Shown: positions 22,009 through 32,369 of the stretch, piece after piece
Numbering within the stretch: position 1 is the stretch's first letter
Layout of the letters: every line of letters starts with the position of its first letter
From: Loripinus fragilis
Lineage: Eukaryota > Mollusca > Bivalvia > Lucinida > Lucinidae
Reading direction: 5' to 3'
DNA: 64,000 bases
Assembly: GCA_964019695.1 (NCBI GenBank)
Contig: OZ026524.1
Span: forward strand, 62,627,066 to 62,691,065
Position numbers and translations under genes: made by a program
Notes under the pieces: generated by a model
What the model saw: only the letters and a program-made list of their open reading frames with translations
Told to the model about the DNA's origin: nothing
The model's database searches: none

Positions 22009-22138
22009 GAGGCGAGTTCAATAATGCGAGTGCTCGCCGAGCGCTCGTTGATTGGTACCTATCTTTTTTCATAATGTGTAAAGCCTGACACCAGTATAAC
22101 GAGCGCCCGAGAGCGCTCGCATTATTGAACTTGCCTCG
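22009..22138. repeat. Inverted repeat with GAGCGCTCG-rich stems
   Basis: GAGGCGAGTTCAATAATGCG pairs with CGCATTATTGAACTTGCCTC, with inner AGCGCTCGTT/AACGAGCGC. Loop about 48 bp. It lies 20 bp left of the TIR element at 22159. Confidence 0.85.
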
Positions 22139-22499
22139 GGTGTAATATGTACGCTTTAGGCGTACTTCGAATCGAACTATAGTCCCTACGAAAGTTTGAT
22201 TCGAACATCGATAGTCGCTACTATAGTCCTACTACACCGTTACTCAAGCAGATTGTCTGGTTCATTCCTCTAGCCCTATCTAACAACATGGGTTCAAGAG
22301 TAGCCTCAAAATAAATTGTTTTAGAAAATAAATACTCGCTGTGCTCTATTCGCGGTCCTACTTATTCGTAATTGTTATAGTGCTACCTATAAGATCTAAT
22401 GACCATGTTTACATTTGCTTGTTTGTAAACGTTGAAATCAAAACATCAGGCTGGCATATTCAGCAGGCAGGTGTAGTTTTGAAAACTTTTAGATATTAG

Positions 22500-22580
22500 C
22501 TTGTATAGCGCAGTAGGTTAAAAGTGGTTGGCATCAGAAAATCCATATATTTTCCATTATGCGCAGGTTCGAATCCAACC
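22500..22580 (+). repeat. tRNA-like sequence inside the TIR element
   Basis: CTTGTATAGCGCAGTAGGTT and the B-box AGGTTCGAATCC are about 50 bp apart. The arms do not fold as a functional tRNA. Probably a SINE head. Confidence 0.45.
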
Positions 22581-22799
22581 AATGCCTTCATTTATTTTTC
22601 TTTATTTTTATTGTATCATATTTTCACATGTATCCTCTAAGCATGATTGGAAAACAGTTTTAACATTTATACAAAGTGCCCATCAAATGGGACATTATCA
22701 AACACGGAACGTATATGCGAGATACCACTGAATGCATCAATTCAATAGGGTTGTTTGCATCATTGTTTGCAGTCATTAAAGCGATATTTATCAACCGAA

Positions 22800-22962
22800 A
22801 TAGTTTGGAAATGATAATGAATTATATCTATAAATAAATAAATTAATAAAAATATAAAATCGGAAAAAAGAAAAAAAAACACAAGGACGGTGACGGGATT
22901 CGAACTCGCTCCTTCCATGACAGTGGACAAGCGATCCATCCACTATGCTACGAATTCTACTT
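22800..22962 (-). mobile_element. tRNA-derived SINE
   Basis: The minus strand has AATTCGTAGCATAGTGGATG (A-box) and GAGTTCGAATCCCG (B-box), followed by CACCGTCC, an A/T-rich spacer and AATAAATAAATT. A decayed relative is at 13913-14030. No clean duplication was found. Confidence 0.65.
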
Positions 22963-23410
22963 GTGATTGGTTTGTGCATATAATATTTTAGATGAAATAA
23001 ATTGCATGTATTATTCTAAAAATAATGAGCTACAGTAAGCACAATGTTGACTGTCCTCGCCCTGGACCCTGTAACCTGTTAAACTAACTGTACCGGGTGC
23101 CAACTCACGACGGTAAACATTGAAGGCATTATATAAAAATAACTTTGTTATTGGTAAATATTATTGTAAACGCAGAATGTCAACATTGTCAAAATAGCGC
23201 TGCAGGACTATAATTAGAGTTAGCTGTGTAGGATATGAACATCATTTTTGTCTGCAATGAAGAATTGAAAGAGAGCATGCAAGGCTATTCACTTAGTTAA
23301 CTTGGCAACTAACTAAATTTCCAACTGCACCGTTCGGATGTAAACGTGCGCGCGCACCTATTACGTAATAACTATAGTAGGAACTTTAGTTCGATTCGAA
23401 GTGGGCCTTA

Positions 23411-24449
23411 CTCGTGCAACCAACTGAAGCGCAGACGACAAGGGTGACCAACTTTATACGTTAGCATGCCTGGTAAACGTTTAGCTTAAGTAGGGCCTAG
23501 GCTGCTTGGGACCTGCTGCATTTCATTCTCCGGGATCGATATTTTGTGAAAGTTTTGGGGGAGGGCAGGTTTGCACTTTCTTCAAATTCTGTCTGTATCA
23601 CTGGTGTGATATTTAAGCCTGATACCATAATAATAAATCATCAATTAGAATGCAGCGGGACAAGGGTTATGTATCTGGATCATGAGAAAAGGGCATACAA
23701 ACATGACATTTGGTCTAATCGCATATCCAAAGAAGCCTCTAATAATCGCTCAGAGAGACTAGATGTCTAAAAGTTGCTCGAAGTCTTCTTCAATTTGCAT
23801 ACTTTGTTTATGCGAGAAGCGAAAACCCTGGCAAGGTCATGGGAACATGCAGGCTCGTCGAAGCATTCGCCACACGCCAATGTAATAAGAACCTTCATCT
23901 CGTGTGCTGATCAATTTATAGTATTAACTTTTCATTCCCGACCATTATTTTATTTTCTTATTCAGTATTAAAATTTGAATAGTTGAAATTTCGAAACACT
24001 GTCAGAGCGCATATAACTAGACAAGTCAGTCTCCTTGTTATCCGAATTAATTCGAGATGCATTTTTCTCATAATGGGCTCAAAACTACTTCAGGTATATA
24101 CAGGTATACAGCTGTAGAAGTCCGTGCTCGGTAAGAGTAGAGTGATGAAACAGATTTACAGTTAGAAGTATGAAAGAAAAACCTGAATTTGTCCAATTGG
24201 GCGAATAAAGTACCATCACCTGACCAACTACGTAACTCTACGCTTATCGAGCAAGGACTCTAAAGCGTTTCACAGGTGAATAAATACACTCTGTCTTACC
24301 GATTTTTAAAAGGAAATGTCTATGGGTGTGTCTTTGCTAATAACCGCCCAGTCTCTCTTAACTGGTCGGCTTGATCTGTAAGTTGCCACCTAACCACTAG
24401 GATATCAGATAATATGTATAAATGAATCGACATTATCTTCATATTCCTG
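23411..24449. other. No gene seen
   Basis: Moderate-complexity intronic sequence. Open frames at 23546-23971 lack motifs and conventional starts. Confidence 0.35.
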
Positions 24450-25123
24450 CACTTTCACTGCCAAACGCGACTGTAGTCGAATTTACCGTTCACTGCCAAA
24501 CGCGACTACAGTCGAAATTTAAAGGCACGTTTGATTGCTGTCTATTTTAAACGGTTATAAGGGACGCAGCTCTTTGTTTTGCATTTCAAAATGTTCAGGG
24601 GACATTATATTATCGTATATGGAGGAATACGCAATTTTCTGTACAGGATTGGATTTTACAAACAAGTTTGTAATGTCATTAGATTTCGCGGAAATTAAAA
24701 ATATCGAAAACATGTCCATGGGGAAGACATATAGGACGCATTAAGCCCTTCAACTGCTATACTTTGATTTATTTCTGATGAAACAATATATCAAAATAGA
24801 TCCTGACGTTTGATACTTGATGTAGATGGATGTTTATCTATTTTTTTTTTTGCATAAAATAGTTGTTTATAGGCATTTTTCATATTTTCAATGTGGCTTC
24901 CAAAATCGTCACCGAAGGGCACGTGACTACCTTTTTATCATTGGTTCAGATAAGAGTTTTATATAATATCAACAATCTGTGAAAGCTTCACGGTGATATG
25001 TTAAATGGTTCTGGAGATACATTGTACTCTGTGTTGAACCCATATACCCTCAATATTCAGGAGTCCTCGAAACATGCTTGGCACTCAGGTATTGGTTTTT
25101 TGAGGTGCTTGGCAGTGAAAGTG
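24450..25123. mobile_element. Candidate TIR element, ~670 bp
   Basis: CACTTTCACTGCCAA at the left and TTGGCAGTGAAAGTG at the right are perfect 15-bp inverted termini. Just inside the left end, TTCACTGCCAAACGCGACT is repeated, each copy with a small palindrome (GACTGTAGTC, GACTACAGTC). Family and target duplication are undetermined. Confidence 0.6.
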
Positions 25124-25337
25124 TTAAAAGCATGACCAAGGTCGGAGTACTTCACGAAGAAGCACGAATATCACGAAGATTTTGGCGAAAATTAATCAGT
25201 CTCATGTCAATTTGGGCAAACTATAGATGAGAGTCGATGTAAACAAACGCTGGCGAGTTTACCTTGATTTGGGGCGTGCAAGTAGTCTCTATTTACTGTT
25301 ATATTGAACCTATCACAGATTACTGCATATGCACTTA

Positions 25338-26114
25338 AACTCGATTTTTTATGTTTTTCACATTGATTTTCGGCGATAACTTTTTTATTATTGATTTTAG
25401 TAAACTGTGTTCGCGATGAAAGTTATAGAGAAAAATTAGCGCCAACTTCTCCAAGCGGTTCCAACATCATAGAAACTGCAATTAACTCTGCGCATAGATG
25501 CACTCTTTGAGCATTTTAAGCAAATCGCAAATAAACTAAGTCAAATATGCCAGTCAAAAAATTACATTGCACCGCCCCGATTCAATAAGAAAGGCGATGG
25601 ATGGCTTGTTCAAATATATTGGAAATCGCGCCTGATTCGCCCGTGTGTTAAGCTAGTTGGGTCATCTCAAAACTGTCCGTTTAGGAGCACGTGCATGAGA
25701 GATAAATGGCGCGTCATGCGATATCACAGCTTCTGTACTTACAAATAATCATACTCTTAGTAGGTTCTGAATATGCACGGTACATTCCGAGTCTACACAC
25801 GGCAGGATTATGCTATAAACAACCGTTGAATAACGGTATATACACCGCCTGTGAATATTCTTTTGAGACGAACCCTTTCTGTCACGCCTCTACGAAATTT
25901 ATCTGTCAATAAAAGACTTAGAAAATTGGGCTGAATTCAATTTATTGCAAAATCTTCATCTAAGTACACACAATTCTGTTTGTGCCAGAAACTTCGGACC
26001 TCTTGGAGAAATCGGCGCTATTTTTTCTTTACAACTTTCATCGCGAACACAGTTGTCTAAAATTGATAGTAAAAAAGTTATCGCCGAAAATCAATGTGAA
26101 AAACATAAAAAATC

Positions 26115-26120
<6 letters not shown>
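25338..26120. mobile_element. Element with ~125-bp inverted arms and a poly-T end
   Basis: The left arm 25338-25465 (ACTCGATTTTTTATGTTTTT, CATTGATTTTCGGCGATAAC, GTGTTCGCGATGAAAGTT) is repeated in inverse at 25997-26120. A run of 29 T follows the right arm (26118-26146). Arms are about 90 percent identical by eye. The centre contains the short frame described next. Confidence 0.8.
25706..25912 (+). CDS. Hypothetical short secreted-type peptide (low confidence)
   Basis: A 68-residue frame starting at ATG 25706. It has a hydrophobic N-terminus (LLYLQIIILLVG, residues 9-20) resembling a signal peptide, then about 45 residues with four cysteines and C-terminal FICQ. AATAAA overlaps the stop codon (CAATAAAAG). 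It lies between the inverted arms of a mobile element and reads opposite to the host gene. The start context is weak (T at -3). It could equally be a chance frame. No homologue is recognised. Confidence 0.2.
   Translation: MARHAISQLLYLQIIILLVGSEYARYIPSLHTAGLCYKQPLNNGIYTACEYSFETNPFCHASTKFICQ

Positions 26121-26146
<26 letters not shown>
26118..26146. repeat. Poly-T tract (29 T)
   Basis: A pure T run at the right edge of the inverted-arm element. Confidence 0.95.
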
Positions 26147-26148
<2 letters not shown>

Positions 26149-26525
26149 CAGTGAAGAGTCATGCTAAATACCTGCTTATAAGAAAAAATAGAATAGCCTC
26201 ATTACTGTATCTTTGGAACCACTTTACCTTTATAAAAATGTCAAATCCATGAATTATTAATCTAGGAATTAATAAAGTTTCTTTATGAAATCCCCCAAAA
26301 TTTGCATATCATCGCGTGCTCCTAATGTGGTGAACTTGAAGTGAAAACATGTTTTTCGGAATAGCGTTCGTAATGATGACCTTGTGTAATCAACTAAGTG
26401 ACCATGGACAGTGGAAATCATTCGATTGCAAACCATCATCGAGACAGTATCCGTACTTGAGTGAACCTATTTATGACAAAAAAGTGCATGATTTTTCGGC
26501 GGTTACATGCGAAGAGTCTATATAA

Positions 26526-28672
26526 TACCCATATTCCACACAGGCCCCGAATCCAACGAATTGACACGAATTGACAAATATTTGGATTCGTGGCTGAATC
26601 GTATTCAGTTCGTGAAGGTCTTAACTGATTCGCACAGTCCGTAGTGAGTTCTTGCAATTCGTAGGTCTATCGGGAATTCGGCTCGAAAGTTTTGAACTGT
26701 TCAAAACTTTGGCCACGAATTCCCCGATTCGAAAAATCGTGCGTGATTCGTACCAAATTCCTAAGGCATTCTTGGATTTCGTAACTGAATCGTAATCGAT
26801 TCGAAGGCTTTTTGTTATTGTTTTGGGCATTCGTAGCTACTCTTACACTGTAAATTTCAGGGAACACGTTACGCGTTTTAAGGGTGTTGCATACCAACAC
26901 ACTGGCAATTTCAAACTAAACATTGGTGTTTTGTAGATGTTTTAATGTTTTAGTTTGCGTGTTTTGCACCAAAACACCCAATGTTTTGCGCAAAACACCC
27001 AGCTGAAACTCTAGGTATTTTACACCTCATATGCTTCCATTCTATGGTGAGTTGTGTTAAATTGGCGGGATTTATAATTATTTCTTGAGAGGAAACTAAA
27101 ATGATCATAACGAATGTAGTTGATGGGCTTTGGTGCCCTGGCAAGTCTTCAAGTAGCTCATCGTCCGGGTTTGGGCTTGCGAATCGTTGTGATTCGCATA
27201 GGACGGGTTTTGATGAGGACTGAGAGAATTACCCTTCTTTTACGAAGTGACAATTTGGAGACTAGATATCTATTTGATTCTAAGATTTCAAAATGGTGCC
27301 TGTTTTCATGATGTTGCGGATGAAAACACGTTACGTCACAAGAAAGTCATGTGATCGGAGGTATTTTTATATTTAGTTTGATTTTTCCCCCAGAATTTTA
27401 GACTGTCACATTTCAACAGAGAGAAAATACATTTATTTCTAAAATATCTGATAAAGTTTGTAAAAAATATTATTTAAAAAAAACAACGTTAATCATTTCA
27501 ATCCAGACGCTTAATTTATATATTTCGAATACCATGTCAAGCGTCTGATATGTGAGCACGTTCGTTCATTTTGCCCGCCATTTTCGCCAGCTTCAGGAGC
27601 CCTCACGAAGAGTTTGCATTTTGAGTCATTATATTCAGCTGATACTTCCATCGTACATTGCATTGTACTGAAAGTATTTCCTTTCAGTTTCGCTTTGTGT
27701 CATTCAACAAAAGGTTTTTTTGGGGGAAAAACGTGTTTTTGTGTTTTCAAAGTGTAGCAGGGCCCAAAACACGTGTTAGCGTTTTCAAACAAAACACGTT
27801 ACACACGTGTTTTATCAAAACACAGGTGTTTAAATTTAAAACACTAGTATTTTGTCTAAACACTTACACGTGTTTTCAAAGAGTAACAAGAAAGTGTTTT
27901 CTAACGTGTTTGGATTCAAAACACCCACATTTACAGTGTAGCTCATTCGTGGGGAATTGGGAGATTAAGCCAAGCAATAAAAACAAGGAAGAGATAGTAG
28001 AAGGATTTTCCCTAAGGTTAATTGCCCCATCTCGCGCATGTGAGCAGTCCTAGAAGTTGTAACAGATTTGGCAGATTCTGGAGCACAATCAGGATCAGTC
28101 AGTAGCTCCTGGCTGGTGATTTTGCCAATGGCGAACTTATTTTTCCAAGTCAAAGAGTCTGGGTCAGGGCCTCTCGACTTTAACGTAGTTGTTTTCTTCT
28201 AGCTATACAAGAAGCCGTTTTCAACACTCAAGTTGCAGGATCAGTTCTACTGCTGCTTTACGAGGAACATTCATTTTGGAACTGATGCCCCGAAGCATGT
28301 ACGGGCCTTTTTTATAACTATCGTGAGAAAAATCTCGCAAATTGTGTCGAATCGTCGCGGATTTCTGTTAATTCGTGCCCAATTCGTGCTGCGTTCGGCA
28401 TATTCTTAACTGATTCGTAATTGATGCCTTAACTTTCGTGCAGCATGTTCTAATGTTATTATGCTAATCGTAATGAATTCTTGCGCGATTCCAGCCGAAT
28501 TGAGCCGATCCCCCCGAATATTCGTAACGACATCGTATCTGAATCGGGACTGACTCGAAGAACATCACGATTGGAGAAATTATTTTGATGAAACCTCACG
28601 AATCCCCCGGAATAAATAAAAAATCAATTTGTGGCGATTCGGGCGATTCGTGGCCTGTGTGGAATAGGGGTA
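26526..28672. mobile_element. Outer TIR transposon with ATTCGT subterminal repeats
   Basis: The left terminus TACCCATATTCCACACAGGC and the complement of the right terminus, TACCCCTATTCCACACAGGC, are near-identical inverted ends. TAA flanks both sides (26523-26525, 28673-28675). The outer 300 bp on each side is dense in GAATCG/ATTCGT-type words, in opposite orientation at the two ends, as in DNA transposons with arrays of transposase-binding sites. A second element interrupts it (26844-27940). No intact transposase. Confidence 0.75.
26844..27940. mobile_element. Nested element rich in AACACGTGTT motifs
   Basis: Bounded by TACACTGTAAAT and ATTTACAGTGTA, followed inward by matching blocks (AACACGTTACGCG.../...AACGTGTT). 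Both subterminal zones consist of many AAACAC-, ACACGTGTTT- and GTGTTTT-type words. The flanking ATTCGT words show that it interrupts the outer element. An open frame across 27658-28053 is a by-product of these repeats. Confidence 0.7.
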
Positions 28673-29365
28673 TAAGATGGTTATGAATCGCAATCGATTG
28701 ATTTGCGGAGGGTCTCAACCAGTGTTTCTAATTTTACTTTCTTTTTTTTTCCTTGAGACCGTAACGTCGCATCAGGGATTAACTAGTGAAGACGCAAGTT
28801 TAGCTTTATATACACCGGCCCTAGTCAGTATACATCAAAATCTATAGACTAGCCACAAGGTGACTCTTAGTCAACGAAGACCAATACATTTTCAAGTTAC
28901 ATAATAAATGACGTTATGTCACTCCCTGGCGCACGAAGTATTTTCGATAAATCATTTCTTGTTTAGATTTTCTCATAAAATTGTCCCATAGAAATATGTG
29001 TAATATATTTACTTTTTCAAAGCAAGTCGTTAATGAATCTTTAGATTTTTGCAACCGTTCATAGCCTCATTGAAGACATAAACTTGATTGACAGCTGCCA
29101 AGCTCCATTGCCCGTGCCATACGCTTCGAACTTTGACATCATTCGCCAGTCACTGGTGAAGTGATTGACAGCGTCGCACGCGCAAAGCAATCCTCTTGTT
29201 TGCTCCATTGGCTGTCCGTGTTCACACTGGCTGTTCGGCTTTTTTCCGTTTTACACTCCAACAAAACCGTAAATATGATTACATATTTAATCAAAACTTT
29301 TACCCTGAATTATAAATAATTTCTTTATTTTTGATATCTATGATAAAATGTTAATATAAGCAATA
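28673..29365. other. No gene seen; relatively GC-rich segment at 29050-29240
   Basis: Intronic by the current gene model. The segment contains CATTGGC (CCAAT-type) and two GATTGACAG words. It might be regulatory, but nothing demonstrates it. Confidence 0.3.
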
Positions 29366-29414
29366 AATTCGATTTTTGGTATGTTCATGGAACGAACATT
29401 CCAAAAATCGAATT
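29366..29414. repeat. 49-bp near-perfect palindrome
   Basis: AATTCGATTTTTGGTATGTTC pairs with GAACATTCCAAAAATCGAATT around a 7-bp centre. It lies in the predicted intron only 33 bases downstream of the donor (29446), so an RNA hairpin would form right after the 5' splice site. Confidence 0.9.
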
Positions 29415-29446
29415 AATTTCTTAAATACATACAGTATAAAGGATAC

Positions 29447-29606
29447 CTTTCACATAGTTTTCCTCATTAGGTTCGATAATAACTGTACCCTCACTAGCGA
29501 TGTAATACATGTACATGTAAGCTGACAAGCAAATCAGCAGAAATATTCCAAGCCATGACAGGATCTTCCACTTCAGTGCACGTATATATTGGATTCCCAA
29601 AACCAT
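29447..29606 (-). CDS. Glycosyltransferase-like protein, first coding exon (signal anchor)
   Basis: A 3' splice site (TTTATTATGTTTCAG, ending at 29617) precedes 10 bases of 5' UTR, then ATG at 29606 in a good context (CAAAATGG). The exon encodes 53 residues plus one base: a short basic cytosolic tail (RALKWK at 9-14), a single hydrophobic helix (about 15-36: ILSWLGIFLLICLSAYMYMY), then an acidic stem (IIEPNEENYVK). It ends AAAG|GTATCC, leaving phase 1, which matches the phase of the exon at 9158. Type II anchor plus stem plus a glycosylated domain is the usual plan of Golgi glycosyltransferases, which is why I join the two. A 5' non-coding exon must lie further right, and I could not find it. 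An alternative donor (ACT|GTATGT, 12 bases on) gives the wrong phase. Confidence 0.68.
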
Positions 29607-29616
29607 TTTGTATATG

Positions 29617-30294
29617 CTGAAACATAATAAATATATATTCAATTTTAGGCACAGTTAAAGTCCTATGCTGTCTGTTTGGTGTTGGTGTTGTTGTTGGTGG
29701 TGTCGTTGCTCTTGTTATTGTTGTTGTTTTTACCACAGCTTTAGCGAAGCTTTGTGAAACTATACCGATTACCAATTTTCCTTACATTTAATGATTACCA
29801 GCTTTTTAATTAAGGCAAACTTTTACTGGATTATTAATTTCAGACGGACCCCATTGAAATCCTCAGTTTAGCTACTCGATGTATCTGTATTGCAAACTAA
29901 ACTTTATCAGCTTATAATTTATTGTATTTAAACAATATGTAGGCCTTCAATATTCAAATTTCCAAAACCTCAGCATATTTCTCACTGAGATATTCCAAGT
30001 CGCTACAAACAAGCAAATATCAACTTGCATAATTAGTGACAATAAACGGCCGCAGGATAAAGGTCCTTTGCATTAAGGTCAATTGGTTTCCGGTCGTTCA
30101 GTCTAACGGCATGCCTGTACCTGCCGAGATACAAGCTGGGCCCAGAGTAAAACCTTGCCCTCAAATCCCACTTACAATATTCCGATAACTGTGGCTATCG
30201 TCATAAAAGGATGGAAATACAATTTTCGGTATTTCTGAACTTTTTCGGTGTTATTTCGAAGTTTTTTCGATTTTTATTTCGATGCTCTTTCTAT
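29617..30294. other. Predicted upstream intron; no gene seen
   Basis: Contains a GTT/GTTGTT-rich stretch (29675-29730). The promoter and first exon of the glycosyltransferase-like gene should lie beyond this region on the right, but no convincing signal was found. Confidence 0.35.
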
Positions 30295-31010
30295 GTCGAA
30301 CCTGACGAACTAGGGTTCCGCCTGTTTTTTTTTCCCGGCCCAAAATCCAAATCAAGGTTCGACCACCTTCTTTCTCCGAACTCTGAACCTGCCCAACTAA
30401 GGTTCAACATGTTCTTTCCTCCAAACTCCGAACCCAACTTTGACTCCGAATTAGGGTTTGGCCAGGTTCTTTCTCTTATTTAGAAAAAAAAAAATAAAAA
30501 AAATAAAAAAAAAGCAAAAAAAAGGTAAAAAAAAGATAAAAAAAGATAAAAAAAAAAAAAAAAAAAAAATAAAAAAAAAAATAAAAAGAAGATAAAAAAA
30601 TAATAAGAAAATCAAATGAAAAAAAAGAAAAAGAAATAAGAAAAAAAAAGAAGAAAAAAAAGAAAAGAAAAATAGAGAGAAAAAAAAAGATTCTTTCTCT
30701 AAACTCCGAACCTGCGGAACCAGGGTTAGGCCAGTACCTTTCTCCAAACTCCTTACTTAAAGTCCGAATCAGGGTTCGGCCATGTTCTTTCTCCAAACTC
30801 CAAACCTGCCAAACCAGGGTTTGGCCGGTTCCCTTTTCCGAACTCCAAACCCAAACTCTGAACAAGGGTTCGGCCCTGTCTTTTCTTTGAACTCCGAATC
30901 TGCCGAACCAGGGTTTGGCTGGTTCCTTTCTCCAAACTCCAAACCCGAACTCCCAACTAGGGTTCGGCCCTGTCCTTTATCCGAACTGGAACTTTGAACT
31001 CCGGGTAAAA
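30295..31010 (+). repeat. GC-richer tandem repeat interrupted by an A-rich tract
   Basis: Units of about 50 bp built on TTTCTCCAAACTCCGAACC, TGCCGAACCAGGGTTTGGCC and an alternating variant with ACTAGGGTTCGGCCCTG. A higher-order period of about 110 bp is apparent from 30690 to 31000. Positions 30481-30690 are almost pure A with scattered T and G. The long minus-strand open frames here (for example 30476-30865) encode only F/S runs and are artefacts. Confidence 0.85.
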
Positions 31011-31432
31011 ACATAATCCTGGACCAAACTGGTAAAAAGAAAACTCAAATTTATCCTATAACAAGCAATTAACATTCCCTATATGCACATAACAATAGGT
31101 TGCATACATATATAGCAATGATATATATTTACCGTTTGAGTCTAAGCAATTATCACATCCATATGTACACGTAACAAAAGTATGAATTCGCATGTAAGCA
31201 ACAATGATAGAACAATAACTTACCACAACGCCAATATAATTTGCATGCAAGATAAATATAATAAATATAATGAATCATTTATATGAATGGATTTTTACTC
31301 GGCTGATGTGTTAAACTTCTGTATGATGCAAATCCATTGCAGGACACGAATAACAAGGGCGCTGATACAGGCTGTTATTTGATTAAAGGAGGTCCATGCA
31401 GGGAATCAATGCATGAATAGTCAGTCTCCCAT
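31011..31432. other. No gene seen
   Basis: AT-rich. Loosely repeated TAACA/TATGCACAT words. No coding signal. Confidence 0.4.
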
Positions 31433-31585
31433 ACGCGGATCCAGGATTTTTTTTTTTTTTTTTTGGGGGGGGGGGGGGGGGAGGGGGGCTGCCTGAAAAC
31501 AACCCTGACGTATTTTTAGTGCTCAACTTTAATATTTGACATTTTACAGTTATAGAGAGGAGCTCCCGGATCCGTGCATGCCCCC
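31433..31585. mobile_element. GGATCC-ended MITE with T18-G17 run
   Basis: Ends CGCGGATCCAGGA and CCCGGATCCGTGCATG are inverted. Next to the left end, 18 T are followed directly by 17 G. Related GGATCC-ended G-rich sequences are at 56945-57245 and 58925-59205. The G-run is a potential G-quadruplex. Confidence 0.65.
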
Positions 31586-31820
31586 ATAGTTCCGAGAGGC
31601 CGATTCTAGGGGGTGGGGTACTCATATATTTTTTATACATATGAATAGTCCCATAGCCCTCTTTGCAAAAAGTGTGAGTGCCGCCATACTAAATAATTTA
31701 GCCTCCTTCAAAAATGTGAGTCCCAGCACCAAAATTAGGGGTTCAGGACTGCCAATCAGCAGTTAGTGAGAGCTCTGACGATGCTATGTTCTTGCACTTA
31801 TTTGTTAGTTCGCAGCTCAT

Positions 31821-31945
31821 GGGAGCGCAGTGGATCAGTGGTAGAGTGTTTGAACCGAGACTACGGACCGCCGCGGGTTCGAACCTCACCGGCGTCTCTG
31901 TGTTATGTCCTTGAGCAAGAACATTAATCCTAGCTTAGTACTTTG
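31821..31945 (+). mobile_element. tRNA-derived SINE, 3'-truncated
   Basis: GGGAGCGCAGTGGATCAGTG (A-box), CGGGTTCGAACC (B-box), TCCTTGAGCAAGA and TCCTAGCTTAGTACT match the family at 18963-19162 and 56121-56321. Similarity stops before the usual tail. No target duplication was found. Confidence 0.85.
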
Positions 31946-32369
31946 ACGTCTGATATACCTTATATACACCTGTTTTGTATTGCGTTTCTGGCTTATGCCA
32001 TTGCATAAATATAGAACATTCATTTAAAGTAGAATATGCTGAAAAGAAAGTGATAGGCGAACATCAAGCGTGTTTCCTCTCAATTTTACATAAGCCTTAT
32101 AGTAGGGCACGTTTAAAGATGGTGTCCTACAGCAAAACTGCTACCACAATTTTGACTATATGACGTACCTAGGAATGTTGCAGAAGACCTCCAGATTGCT
32201 TTTCAGCAGTCAAACCTTTTCTGGCAGGTAAGTTGTGCCAAGTACAAAACAATGGCCCGTACAGAAATCAGCTCCTGGACTATACAGATGCACAACGTTG
32301 TGGCTATGGGTTTCGACGTATCAGCCAAGGATTAGATAGGAAAGGAGCCTTTTGGTGACATGGGCGATA

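Larger units (their letters stand above)
22159..23407. mobile_element. 1.25-kb TIR transposon with TTA duplication (PIF/Harbinger-like candidate)
   Basis: The left terminus GGCGTACTTCGAATCGAACT and the complement of the right terminus, GGCCCACTTCGAATCGAACT, form TIRs of about 31 bp (ending AGTCCCTAC / AGTTCCTAC). TTA lies at 22156-22158 and 23408-23410, consistent with a 3-bp duplication typical of PIF/Harbinger. No transposase is visible. Two tRNA-like SINE heads lie inside it. Confidence 0.75.
9159..29446 (-). other. Predicted 20.3-kb intron of the glycosyltransferase-like gene
   Basis: Bounded by a donor AAAG|GTATCC (29447/29446) and an acceptor TTTGTATTTTAG (ends 9159) on the minus strand. 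The exon phases agree: one base is carried from the first exon and two bases complete the codon. The intron is filled with mobile elements, described individually. Additional small exons, phase 1 at both ends, cannot be excluded. Confidence 0.65.

Noticed and set aside
27658..28053. 131-codon frame rich in F, C and K
   Set aside because: It is produced by AACACGTGTTTT-type repeats of the nested transposon.
27965..28153. Minus-strand frame with WKNKFAIGKITSQELL
   Set aside because: Looks mildly protein-like and could be a transposase remnant of the outer element, but it is too short and unrecognised to support a call.
29050..29240. Promoter of the glycosyltransferase-like gene
   Set aside because: The GC-richer CCAAT-like segment lies downstream of the ATG exon, inside the intron. 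The true promoter must be to the right of 29616.
30451..30865. Long minus-strand frames rich in F/S/L
   Set aside because: Translation of an almost pure A tract on the other strand. Low complexity.
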